Part shown: positions 1-5,266 of the stretch, piece after piece
Layout of the letters: each line of letters begins with the position of its first letter
How positions within the stretch are numbered: the stretch's first letter is position 1
Assembly: GCA_003456035.1 (NCBI GenBank)
Contig: DMPJ01000099.1
Location: forward strand, 1 to 7,624
Direction: 5' to 3'
DNA from: Planktothrix sp. UBA8402
GTDB taxonomy: Bacteria > Cyanobacteriota > Cyanobacteriia > Cyanobacteriales > Microcoleaceae
Length of the DNA: 7,624 bases
Made by a program: the position numbers and the translations under genes
Notes under the pieces: model-generated
What the model saw: only the letters and a program-made list of their open reading frames with translations
Told to the model about the DNA's origin: nothing
The model's database searches: none

Positions 1-10
1 ATTACCAAAT

Positions 11-44
11 AAAAAAGACCAGCGCAAAATCTCAATTGCTGGTC
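11..44 (-). terminator. Intrinsic terminator, minus strand
   Basis: GACCAGC at 17-23 and GCTGGTC at 38-44 form a perfect 7-bp stem with a 14-nt loop. On the minus strand it is followed directly by six T (16-11) and then ATTT. The plus strand has no T-run after the stem, so the direction is clear. It would end the candidate small RNA and any read-through from the M23 peptidase gene. Confidence 0.75.
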
Positions 45-137
45 TGGGTTTATGGATACCGTTGTTGTTTCGATTTGAAGATACCTAAACGCCGCGTTCT
101 ACATCTGCGGTGCGGGTAGAAATTTTCAAATCTCACG
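11..137 (-). ncRNA. Candidate small RNA or orphan leader with its own promoter and terminator
   Basis: No protein is evident here. On the minus strand an extended -10 box at 149-144 predicts a start near 137, and an intrinsic terminator at 44-11 predicts an end about 125 nt later. Between them the transcript can fold: TTCAAATC at 125-132 is the exact complement of GATTTGAA at 72-79, closing a domain that holds a TCTAC/GTAGA pairing and a small CCGC/GCGG stem. An A/C-rich stretch at about 61-71 (minus reading AAACAACAAC) would be left single-stranded between this domain and the terminator, a layout typical of regulatory RNAs. It does not carry the ACUCCUCACAC core I associate with Yfr1, and I cannot name it. 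It could instead be the 3' UTR of the M23 peptidase gene, or a leader with an attenuator for a gene beyond the left edge. Confidence 0.35.
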
Positions 138-143
138 TTAACT

Positions 144-149
144 ATTGTA
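144..149 (-). promoter_or_regulatory. Extended -10 promoter element for the candidate small RNA
   Basis: Read on the minus strand the sequence is TGATACAAT, a TG-N extended -10 followed by TACAAT (5 of 6 matches to TATAAT). The best upstream -35, TTGTAA at 175-170, lies 20 nt away, which is too far to count for much, so the call rests on the extended -10. It lies just after the stop codon of the M23 peptidase gene. Confidence 0.35.
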
Positions 150-192
150 TCAAGAATTACTGATTTTTTTTACAAAAATTTAACGTCAACAA

Positions 193-789
193 TTAACCCC
201 GATTCGCCTGTTGAACTTGTTGATTGTACATCGACCGTAACACCCGACCCGGATCAACCCAACTGCCATTATGCTTTAATCCCCAGTGTAGGTGAGGGCC
301 ACTGGTTCGTCCCGTCATCCCCACCCTAGCAATTCTCGTCCCAGAAGGAATCTGTTGACCTTCCCAAAGTTGAATCCCCCCCGGTCGGTCAATAAAATAA
401 GTCCCTTGAGCGTTTTTTTCCACGCTACCTTGAACATGACAATAAATATGTTCCCATTGACCGGACTGAATCGCAATGCCAGTCCCGCAACGGTCATCTT
501 GCCAAACTTCCACCACCGTCCCCTGCCACCAGTTACGAATATAACTGCCTTGAGGGGCGGCTAAATCTAAACCATAGTGAAAACCTGACCCTCGATATCC
601 AAAAGGCGAGGTGTATTCCTGAAACCCCTCAACGGGAAAAGAAGCTCCCGACCAGTTTAAACCCGTTGCTACTTCAGCATTTTCAGCTTTGGCGAACTGT
701 TGTTTCCATCCCAGTCCCCCAAAACCCAGACCGATTAATCCGGCTAGTAAAATAATATTGCCCGGACGAAATAATTTAGATTTTGCCAT
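193..789 (-). CDS. Membrane-anchored M23 family metallopeptidase
   Basis: A 198-residue cell-wall hydrolase of the LytM/M23 type, expected to cut peptide cross-links of peptidoglycan outside the cytoplasmic membrane. A hydrophobic segment at residues 11-27 after a basic start (MAKSKLFRPG) acts as signal anchor. The catalytic domain spans about 57-183 and has the full zinc site: H71 and D75 in HYGLD, H118 in IYCHV, and H166/H168 in HLHWG. Cys101 and Cys117 might form a disulfide. No LysM, SH3 or coiled-coil region is present, so this is a compact single-domain enzyme. The ATG is preceded by GAGGAG (minus, 806-801) 11 nt upstream. All metal-binding residues are present, so an active enzyme is likely; an inactive division-activator role is less so. 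The gene stands alone, with its own promoter candidate and 208 bp between it and the upstream aminopropyltransferase gene. Confidence 0.93.
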   Translation of the reverse strand: MAKSKLFRPGNIILLAGLIGLGFGGLGWKQQFAKAENAEVATGLNWSGASFPVEGFQEYTSPFGYRGSGFHYGLDLAAPQGSYIRNWWQGTVVEVWQDDRCGTGIAIQSGQWEHIYCHVQGSVEKNAQGTYFIDRPGGIQLWEGQQIPSGTRIARVGMTGRTSGPHLHWGLKHNGSWVDPGRVLRSMYNQQVQQANRG

Positions 790-881
790 TTGTAGTTTTA
801 CTCCTCAATCACCAAAAGGGGTTATTAGTGGGATTTTTTATAATTAATTTTTCGGTACACAGAACCCAGGTATCGGGATGT

Positions 882-909
882 ATTTTACTAGATTTTGGTC
901 AATTGTTAA
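882..909 (-). promoter_or_regulatory. Likely sigma-70 type promoter of the M23 peptidase gene
   Basis: On the minus strand TTAACA (909-904, 5 of 6 matches to TTGACA) is separated by 16 nt from TAAAAT (887-882, 5 of 6 matches to TATAAT). The predicted start near 875 gives a leader of about 85 nt that includes the GAGGAG ribosome binding site at 806-801. Confidence 0.45.
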
Positions 910-941
910 CACTCTCCCAGCTTAAATAATGGGAAATCAAT

Positions 942-983
942 CTGATCTGTAGGGGCAATTCATGAATTATCCCTACAGATCAG
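942..983. repeat. Dispersed cyanobacterial palindromic element (GTAGGGGC... type)
   Basis: CTGATCTGTAGGG at 942-954 is the exact complement of CCCTACAGATCAG at 971-983, a 13-bp stem. Inside it, after a wobble and a mismatch, AATT at 957-960 pairs with AATT at 965-968 around a CATG loop. The core resembles the GTAGGGGCAATTCATGAATT-type palindromes that I recall as widely scattered in intergenic DNA of filamentous cyanobacteria. There is no T-run on either side, so it is not a classical terminator, but it begins 14 nt after the aminopropyltransferase stop codon and could form the 3' end of that mRNA. Confidence 0.7.
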
Positions 984-997
984 GACTTAATGACTTT

Positions 998-1942
998 TTA
1001 CTCTACAGTGGCCCCTTTGCCAAAGAATTTCGGCGGTTCGGCCAAGGTATAAATTTCGGTTTCGGCCGCGATCGCCTCCCGCAAATGTTTGGGAACTTGT
1101 AACATTCCTAACATCGTTATCCCATCAAACATCCGTAGCCCTCCGGTAGTTTTTTCTTGTAAAACTTGATCAACATTTTCCGGTTCAGGACGGGTATTAA
1201 TCGGTTGGGCAGAAACGATAATAAAACTCCAGGGACTTCCGTAGGTGGAAATATAACTGGTATAGGAGTGAACATGGGGAAAAACCGTTTTTAGGGTATT
1301 CACCAGGCGGACGTGCAGTTTCATCTCATTAGGGGAAACCGGGCCAGCTTGAATTACAGCATAGCCATCGGGGGTTAAAATTTGACGAATTTTTTCAAAA
1401 TATTCTTTGGTGAACAGTTTAAATGATGGCCCATCTTCAATCGGATCGGATAAATCAGAAATCACAATATCCCATTTTTCCTGAGTCTGATCTAAAAAGT
1501 CGATCGCATCCCCGATAATTAGTTGAGTACGCGGGTCATCAAAGGCATTTTGGTGCATTTCTGGGAGATGTTCTTTACAGGCTTCGACCACATCCCCATC
1601 TAAGTCAATCATCGCTACACATTCAATGGTTTTCCAGCGTAAAACCTCCCGAATGGTCGCCCCTTCTCCCCCACCCAAAACCGCAACTTTTCGAGGAGAC
1701 CCATGATAGACAGAGGCGACATGGACTAAGGGTTCGTGGTAGAGAAATTCATCTCCAGTACAAGATTGCCATTTACCATCGAGAACTAAGGCTTTTCCGT
1801 AAGCCCCGGTTTCCACCACATACATATCTTGATAGGGAGTTTTTTTATAGGCTAATACCTTGGTAATTCCATGTACATAAATATCCCAAGGTGTGATATA
1901 CTCACTTACCCAAAAATCAGCTTGGAGTTCGCTACCCGACAT
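998..1942 (-). CDS. speE: Polyamine aminopropyltransferase, thermospermine-synthase-like
   Basis: A 314-residue cytosolic enzyme that moves an aminopropyl group from decarboxylated S-adenosylmethionine to a polyamine. An N-terminal beta domain (about 10-78, with YQD at 37-39 and DGKWQS at 55-60) precedes a Rossmann domain. This shows the glycine-rich GGGEG at 90-94, the ribose-binding acid in MIDLD (111-115), GDAIDFL (144-150) and the catalytic-site motif DLSDP (163-167). GGGEG rather than GGGDG, DLSDPIEDGP, and the C-terminal ETEIY...FGKGATVE match my memory of plant ACAULIS5 (thermospermine synthase) better than classical spermidine synthase. The product may therefore be thermospermine or another tetraamine; the database label would be spermidine synthase. 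ATG is preceded by AGGAG (1955-1951) with 8-nt spacing. No SAM decarboxylase gene is nearby. HIP1 lies at 1068. Confidence 0.93.
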   Translation of the reverse strand: MSGSELQADFWVSEYITPWDIYVHGITKVLAYKKTPYQDMYVVETGAYGKALVLDGKWQSCTGDEFLYHEPLVHVASVYHGSPRKVAVLGGGEGATIREVLRWKTIECVAMIDLDGDVVEACKEHLPEMHQNAFDDPRTQLIIGDAIDFLDQTQEKWDIVISDLSDPIEDGPSFKLFTKEYFEKIRQILTPDGYAVIQAGPVSPNEMKLHVRLVNTLKTVFPHVHSYTSYISTYGSPWSFIIVSAQPINTRPEPENVDQVLQEKTTGGLRMFDGITMLGMLQVPKHLREAIAAETEIYTLAEPPKFFGKGATVE

Positions 1943-1971
1943 AAAGACTTCTCCTAAAAAAATACAGATCC

Positions 1972-1992
1972 AATGTTCTAGGGTAGAACATT
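1972..1992. promoter_or_regulatory. Perfect 9-3-9 inverted repeat upstream of the aminopropyltransferase gene (candidate operator)
   Basis: AATGTTCTA at 1972-1980 and TAGAACATT at 1984-1992 are exact complements around GGG. The dyad lies 30 nt upstream of the start codon, ahead of the ribosome binding site. This could be a repressor site, or in the mRNA a 9-bp hairpin with a CCC loop. It does not fit the cyanobacterial LexA spacing, and I cannot name the regulator. Confidence 0.4.
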
Positions 1993-2356
1993 CTGTACAT
2001 CGGATTCTGAGAAAATAGAACTCTTGAATCCTGCTGCTTTAACAGTTTTAATTTTAAATTAAGAATAAATTAATAATAGATTAAATCAAGTTTGATCATC
2101 TGTCATCTTGATTTTTAAGGGAAACATAAATTAACTGTCCTGGATACTAAGGAGAAAAAGTAGTTGGCGAAACCCTACCATATTTAGTTTATTTTGTCAA
2201 TTCTGATTAACCCCAAAACAAATCACCAAGGAGTCAAGATCCCCTTTTATCGGTGGAATCACCCTTTGGACTTTAGGACAAAACCTTCCTCTTGAAATCA
2301 GTCTAAACTTTCCTTGACTTTTAGTTAATCAGGAACAGAATGTTGCATAATAAAAA
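1993..2356. other. Divergent intergenic spacer without a recognisable gene
   Basis: No frame here looks coding. The part from about 2041 to 2086 is very AT-rich. AAATCAAG (2083-2090) and CTTGATTT (2107-2114) form an 8-bp stem with a 16-nt loop followed by a few T, a weak terminator-like hairpin. Two AAGGAG motifs (2149-2154 and 2228-2233) have no useful frame behind them; the first precedes a TTG codon at 2164 opening only seven codons. On the minus strand a perfect TTGACA (2200-2195) has a poor TAGGGT partner 17 nt on, so a distal promoter for the aminopropyltransferase gene is possible but weak. Confidence 0.5.
2314..2341 (+). promoter_or_regulatory. Weak promoter candidate for the methyltransferase gene
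   Basis: TTGACT at 2314-2319 (5 of 6 matches) is followed after 16 nt by CAGAAT at 2336-2341 (4 of 6). The predicted start near 2348 would leave a leader of only about 9 nt before the ATG at 2357, or about 39 nt before the in-frame ATG at 2387. Confidence 0.25.
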
Positions 2357-3187
2357 ATGACAAGTAAATTATTCCTGACTGCCACCATGAATACTAAGAC
2401 TGTAAACTATGCTCATAAGGCTCCTGTACCTTATTGGGATGCACAATTATACGATAGTCGTCATAGCTTTGTCTCTAATCTAGCAGTGGATCTCTTGGAA
2501 TTGCTTGATCCCCGTATGGGAGAACATATTCTCGATCTTGGTTGTGGCACAGGTCACTTGAGTTACAAAATTACAAATACAGGGGCTGAAGTTACCGGAA
2601 TTGATCATGCCTCAACCATGATTAAACGAGCCAGCCAAACCTATCCAGGTCTGAACTTTTTGGTCATAGATGGATCTAACTTAGCCTGGAATCAACAGTT
2701 TGATGCTGTATTCTCCAATGCGGTTTTACATTGGATTAAAGAACCGGAAAAAGTCATTTCTGGAGTTGGGCAAGCATTGAAACCAGGGGGACGTTTTGTG
2801 GCGGAATTCGGCGGGAAAGGCAATATTGACACAATTATTACGGCAATTTATCAGGCTTTAAATGCTGCGGGATACCCGAAAAATAAAACCATGAATCCCT
2901 GGTATTTTCCGAGTATTGGTGAATATGGAATGCTTTTAGAAACCCAAGGATTTGAGTTAAAGCTGGCAACCTTGGTGGAGCGTCCAACTTCATTAAATGA
3001 TGGAGAAAAAGGCTTAAATAATTGGTTGAAAATGTTTGGTGGACAATTTTTTCAAGGAATTCCAGAATCAGAACAACTAAATATTATTACCGATATCGAA
3101 GCTCGTCTGCGTCCTAAATTATTCAAAAATGGGACTTGGATTGCTGACTATAAGCGAATTCGGATTGTAGCTAATAAAATTAAGTAA
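2357..3187 (+). CDS. Class I SAM-dependent methyltransferase (trans-aconitate methyltransferase-like)
   Basis: A 276-residue soluble methyltransferase with a Rossmann fold. Motif I is ILDLGCGTG at 58-66, the acid after strand 2 is D83 in GIDHA, the DAVFSNAVLHWI block (116-127) is the usual motif around the substrate-side loop, and LKPGGRFVAEFGG (141-153) is the strand-5 region. The early WDAQLYDSRHSFV (27-39) and NAVLHW resemble the trans-aconitate 2-methyltransferase group, but the substrate cannot be read from the sequence. The start is uncertain: ATG 2357 has a stop codon two codons upstream and no Shine-Dalgarno, and the in-frame ATG at 2387 (MNTKTVN) has none either. Residues before about 27 are not part of the fold. 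Two TAA codons in tandem end the gene. It diverges from the aminopropyltransferase gene; a link through SAM metabolism is conceivable but unsupported. Confidence 0.9.
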   Translation: MTSKLFLTATMNTKTVNYAHKAPVPYWDAQLYDSRHSFVSNLAVDLLELLDPRMGEHILDLGCGTGHLSYKITNTGAEVTGIDHASTMIKRASQTYPGLNFLVIDGSNLAWNQQFDAVFSNAVLHWIKEPEKVISGVGQALKPGGRFVAEFGGKGNIDTIITAIYQALNAAGYPKNKTMNPWYFPSIGEYGMLLETQGFELKLATLVERPTSLNDGEKGLNNWLKMFGGQFFQGIPESEQLNIITDIEARLRPKLFKNGTWIADYKRIRIVANKIK

Positions 3188-3195
3188 TAACTTTA

Positions 3196-3239
3196 ATGGG
3201 GAAAGGAAATATTTTGATCAATTTTACCCCTTTCCCCAT
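3196..3239. terminator. Hairpin terminator between convergent genes
   Basis: ATGGGGAAAGG (3196-3206) and CCTTTCCCCAT (3229-3239) form a perfect 11-bp stem around a 22-nt loop that contains TTGATCAA. It starts 8 nt after the methyltransferase stop and ends 19 nt before the stop of the opposing small gene. Neither side has a good T-run, so termination efficiency is uncertain, but position and symmetry suit a shared bidirectional terminator. Confidence 0.6.
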
Positions 3240-3258
3240 CGTTAACGAATTCATTGAT

Positions 3259-3465
3259 TCACTCTGGAAAATCCGGTAAAACCCAAGTGGGGGGCTGCAT
3301 TCTTTTCTTTCGCATCGCTTCCTCTGCCATTTCTAACATTTGGTCTAAGGATGTATTATTGATAAAGTTCTCCGTTTCGGGAATATATTCCCGATTAGGG
3401 CATTTATCCCCCAAAACACAGCCATTCACACAGGCTTCTGCACAGTTAATTGATGTTTCCATCAT
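3259..3465 (-). CDS. Small conserved-looking protein with a four-cysteine N-terminal motif
   Basis: A 68-residue protein of unknown function. The N-terminal third carries C8-X3-C12-X3-C16-X5-C22 (CAEACVNGCVLGDKC), a spacing able to hold a metal ion or Fe-S cluster. A predicted helix follows (about 39-55, LDQMLEMAEEAMRKKRM), then a proline-rich end with the tail WVLPDFPE. No signal peptide or membrane segment is seen. It is preferred over the open frame on the opposite strand because of its excellent ribosome binding site: AGGAG (minus, 3476-3472) lies 6 nt before the first ATG and 9 nt before a second ATG at 3462, so the real protein may be 67 residues. The sequence has the look of a conserved cyanobacterial small protein, though I cannot name the family. 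It converges on the methyltransferase gene. A regulatory or iron-linked role would be guesswork. Confidence 0.82.
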   Translation of the reverse strand: MMETSINCAEACVNGCVLGDKCPNREYIPETENFINNTSLDQMLEMAEEAMRKKRMQPPTWVLPDFPE

Positions 3466-3632
3466 CGGTTTCTCCTCTCCACGTTATCGGTGTTAGACTT
3501 AGAATTGGTTCAGGGTGATTAGGGTTCTCAAGTTCCTGCTCAAAAATTCTAACCTGTGTTGAAGACAAAAATATATAAAATAAGTTCAACTGGGTAAGCT
3601 AGTTGAGACTAAGGGCTTTTACCGGAAAATCT

Positions 3633-4046
3633 ATGAATAATTTTATACAACGTTTAAAAAATTTACCCTGGTTGTCTTTGGTGCAAAGTGCGGCTCTGAC
3701 TTATTTAATAGTTGCGATCGCAGAAGTTTTAACCCTCTGGGGAATAACTCAATTTCCAGCATTTAAACAAATCATGGTGATTTTATTTAGTCCGCCCCTG
3801 GGGATGTTGATTTTATTTGGAGTTGGGGTAGGGGTAGGAGCATTATCTATTTATTTAAACGAAATTCAGCCCTCTAAAGTTTTCCTCAACGTCCCTTGTT
3901 TATGGGCCTTATTCCTTTGTTTATTAGTCATTTTATTCCTGTATAAATCTATCTTTCCCCCAGTGATTTTACTCAGTACCTCTCAAATCACCACCATGGG
4001 AATTTTAATCGGTTTATTTTGGAAAGGTAGACCCTATTGGCGATAA
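3633..4046 (+). CDS. Small hypothetical membrane protein, about four transmembrane helices
   Basis: A 137-residue protein of unknown function. From ATG 3633 (MNNFIQRLKNLPW) it has hydrophobic stretches at about residues 17-37, 48-75 (with the glycine/valine-rich GVGVGVGA), 86-107 and 109-127, suggesting four membrane passes and a short basic C-terminus (WKGRPYWR). No charged catalytic motif or cysteine pattern is visible. The frame can be opened at TTG 3603, adding ten residues, but ATG 3633 has GGAA a few bases upstream and starts an amphipathic lead-in typical of membrane proteins, so it is preferred. A TATATAAAAT stretch (3572-3581) may be the -10 region; no good -35 pairs with it. HIP1 lies inside the gene at 3714. 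It is probably transcribed alone: the next gene has its own promoter. Confidence 0.7.
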   Translation: MNNFIQRLKNLPWLSLVQSAALTYLIVAIAEVLTLWGITQFPAFKQIMVILFSPPLGMLILFGVGVGVGALSIYLNEIQPSKVFLNVPCLWALFLCLLVILFLYKSIFPPVILLSTSQITTMGILIGLFWKGRPYWR

Positions 4047-4101
4047 CTTTCCTCAACCAAATCCCTGACCCCGCCTCGTCTTTTCAATTTCCCATATAGA
4101 A

Positions 4102-4131
4102 TTGAGATCAGCCTCGAATTTAGCTTATAAT
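4102..4131 (+). promoter_or_regulatory. Sigma-70 type promoter of the pentapeptide-repeat gene
   Basis: TTGAGA (4102-4107) is followed after 18 nt by a perfect TATAAT (4126-4131). A second overlapping TATAAT lies at 4133-4138. Predicted starts are near 4138 or 4145, giving a leader of about 50-57 nt. Confidence 0.6.
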
Positions 4132-4145
4132 ATATAATGAAAACA

Positions 4146-4187
4146 CGAAAACTATCAGGTGTAGTTTTTCGGTGGCCGAAGCGGAGG
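4146..4187 (+). promoter_or_regulatory. Structured 5' leader with two mutually exclusive hairpins and strong ribosome binding site
   Basis: CGAAAACTA (4146-4154) pairs with TAGTTTTTCG (4162-4171) apart from one bulged T, loop 7 nt. TTCGG (4168-4172) also pairs exactly with CCGAA (4176-4180) around TGG. Both stems need bases 4168-4171, so only one can form at a time. The ribosome binding site GGAGG at 4183-4187 follows directly, 7 nt before the ATG. A switching or stability role is inference. Confidence 0.3.
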
Positions 4188-4194
4188 ATACAGT

Positions 4195-4899
4195 ATGAAA
4201 ATTCTATCCACAGCAGTTTTTGGAGCCGCCACAGTGCTTCTACTCGGTTGGGGAGTAGCGACTCCAGCCTATTCACAAAACTCTAATGATCTTAAACAAT
4301 TATTAGAAACCCGGTTCTGTCAAGGGTGTGATTTGAGAGGAGCTAATTTAAGCGGTGCTCATTTGATTGGTGTTGATTTACGAAATGCTAATCTTGCCGG
4401 GGCAAACTTAGCTAATATCAATTTAGAAGGTGCAGATTTAAAAGGAGCAAACTTAACATCTGCAAACTTAGAAGGCGCGTTTTTAAATCAGACTGAATTT
4501 AATGATGCTAACCTTAGTGGTGCAAATTTAACTAATGCTAATTTAGTTCAAGCTCAATTAGACGGTGCAAATCTTTTAAATGCAGATTTAACCGGAACTG
4601 AATTCGCAATTCCAACGGTACAAACTGCTGAACTTCCCAAAGGTTCCGCCCAGGATTTAGGAACACCAGAAATGGGTGTAGGTCGTGATTCTCGGTTAAC
4701 TTTCCCTGTAGGGGGGCCAGAATTGGATCAACCCTTTGAATATAGCCAAGAATATCTGGATCAAACGGTTAATCCTACCTTAAACCCATCGCAACCGATT
4801 GATTCTGATCCGTTTTTACGCAAAACAACGACCTTTAGTGATGGAATGAGAGGAGATGTTCGTCCATCGGGAATAGACGTGTTAGAGGTTGATTTTTAA
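4195..4899 (+). CDS. Exported pentapeptide-repeat protein
   Basis: A 234-residue protein with a signal peptide (residues 1-28: K2, hydrophobic core 7-20, likely cleavage in the PAYSQ region), so it should reach the periplasm or thylakoid lumen. The mature part begins with a short helix and FCQGC (C42, C45), followed by about 19 pentapeptides at residues 44-138 of the A(D/N)LxG/x type, such as GANLSGAHLIGVDL, enough for four to five coils of a right-handed beta helix. The C-terminal 95 residues (140-234) are not repetitive and are rich in Pro, Asp and Thr (for example VNPTLNPSQPIDSDP), probably a flexible tail. Two cysteines just before the helix are, as I recall, common in secreted cyanobacterial pentapeptide proteins and may form a disulfide cap. 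No enzymatic motif is present; function is unknown. It has its own promoter, leader and terminator-like hairpin. Confidence 0.93.
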   Translation: MKILSTAVFGAATVLLLGWGVATPAYSQNSNDLKQLLETRFCQGCDLRGANLSGAHLIGVDLRNANLAGANLANINLEGADLKGANLTSANLEGAFLNQTEFNDANLSGANLTNANLVQAQLDGANLLNADLTGTEFAIPTVQTAELPKGSAQDLGTPEMGVGRDSRLTFPVGGPELDQPFEYSQEYLDQTVNPTLNPSQPIDSDPFLRKTTTFSDGMRGDVRPSGIDVLEVDF

Positions 4900-4951
4900 T
4901 CCTAATCCATGATCAGCAATTCTGTTCTAGTTCAGCAAAAATTACCCAAAC

Positions 4952-4984
4952 CAGGGAAGAAAATCCTAATCATTTTTTTCCCTG
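4952..4984 (+). terminator. Hairpin downstream of the pentapeptide-repeat gene
   Basis: CAGGGAAGAAAA (4952-4963) pairs with TTTTTTTCCCTG (4973-4984) with one G-T wobble, 12 bp around a 9-nt loop, 52 nt after the stop codon. The T-rich tract lies within the stem rather than after it, so it may be a weak terminator or a 3' stabilising structure. Confidence 0.45.
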
Positions 4985-5002
4985 TTAAAAAATAATAAAT
5001 AA

Positions 5003-5134
5003 TACTCTGTTTGTATAATAATTTTCTTAATAGTCAGTATTATTAATTACTCCATTCGAGAATCTTCAGAATATTATGAATTGCGGAATTATGCCTTAGA
5101 TTTCCTAGAACGATATTTTACCTCAGATGAATAA
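5003..5134 (+). pseudogene. Possible coding remnant, 43 codons without start
   Basis: The frame ending at TAA 5132-5134 is open back to TAA 5000-5002 and has no ATG, GTG or TTG. Its last 24 residues (ESSEYYELRNYALDF followed by LERYFTSDE) look like the amphipathic helical end of a real protein, unlike the low-complexity translation expected from AT-rich spacer DNA. It may be the 3' remnant of a deleted gene or chance. I recognise no family. Confidence 0.2.
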
Positions 5135-5159
5135 AAAATAGTTTAGATCCCACCGTTTT

Positions 5160-5187
5160 GTAGAGGCGTTAGATATGACGTCTCTAC
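5160..5187. repeat. Small dispersed palindrome (GTAGAGGCGT... type)
   Basis: GTAGAGGCGT (5160-5169) pairs with ACGTCTCTAC (5178-5187) with a single G-T wobble around an 8-nt loop. It resembles the GTAGAGACGT-type palindromes I recall as scattered through cyanobacterial intergenic DNA. There is no T-run behind it. Confidence 0.5.
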
Positions 5188-5198
5188 CCATTTTCTGG

Positions 5199-5229
5199 TT
5201 GCCTATTTTCTGGCTTTATTCTGTATAAT
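5199..5229 (+). promoter_or_regulatory. Promoter candidate of the J-domain gene
   Basis: A perfect TATAAT lies at 5224-5229. The best -35, TTGCCT at 5199-5204, is 19 nt upstream, slightly long. The predicted start near 5236 gives a leader of about 30 nt. Copies of ATTTTCTGG just upstream and across the spacer could be an activator site. Confidence 0.4.
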
Positions 5230-5266
5230 CAATAGAACTGTTTAGTGATATAGAGTTAGGATAGCC

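Larger units (their letters stand above)
4985..5266. other. AT-rich intergenic stretch before the J-domain gene
   Basis: No confident gene is seen. It holds a 43-codon open frame without a normal start (5003-5131), a TATAAT at 5014-5019 lacking a -35, a small dispersed palindrome (5160-5187), a direct repeat ATTTTCTGG at 5190-5198 and 5205-5213, and the J-domain gene promoter. Confidence 0.5.

Noticed and set aside
11..137. Assignment of the left-edge RNA to Yfr1
   Set aside because: The conserved ACUCCUCACAC core is absent on either strand.
292..564. Open frames on the plus strand (292-564) and in another minus frame (315-497) inside the M23 gene
   Set aside because: They overlap a full-length gene with all catalytic motifs and show no ribosome binding site or domain.
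1972..2000. LexA-type SOS box formed by GTTC/GAAC and GTAC near the aminopropyltransferase gene
   Set aside because: The half-sites GAAC and GTAC are separated by 5 nt, not the 4 nt of the cyanobacterial consensus, and the exact dyad is a different 9-3-9 motif.
3254..3496. Plus-strand 80-codon open frame opposite the small cysteine protein
   Set aside because: The minus frame has an AGGAG site at good spacing and a structured cysteine motif; the plus frame has neither.
4034..4276. Minus-strand open frame across the pentapeptide gene promoter and signal peptide
   Set aside because: It lies over a strong plus-strand promoter and the start of a clear gene.
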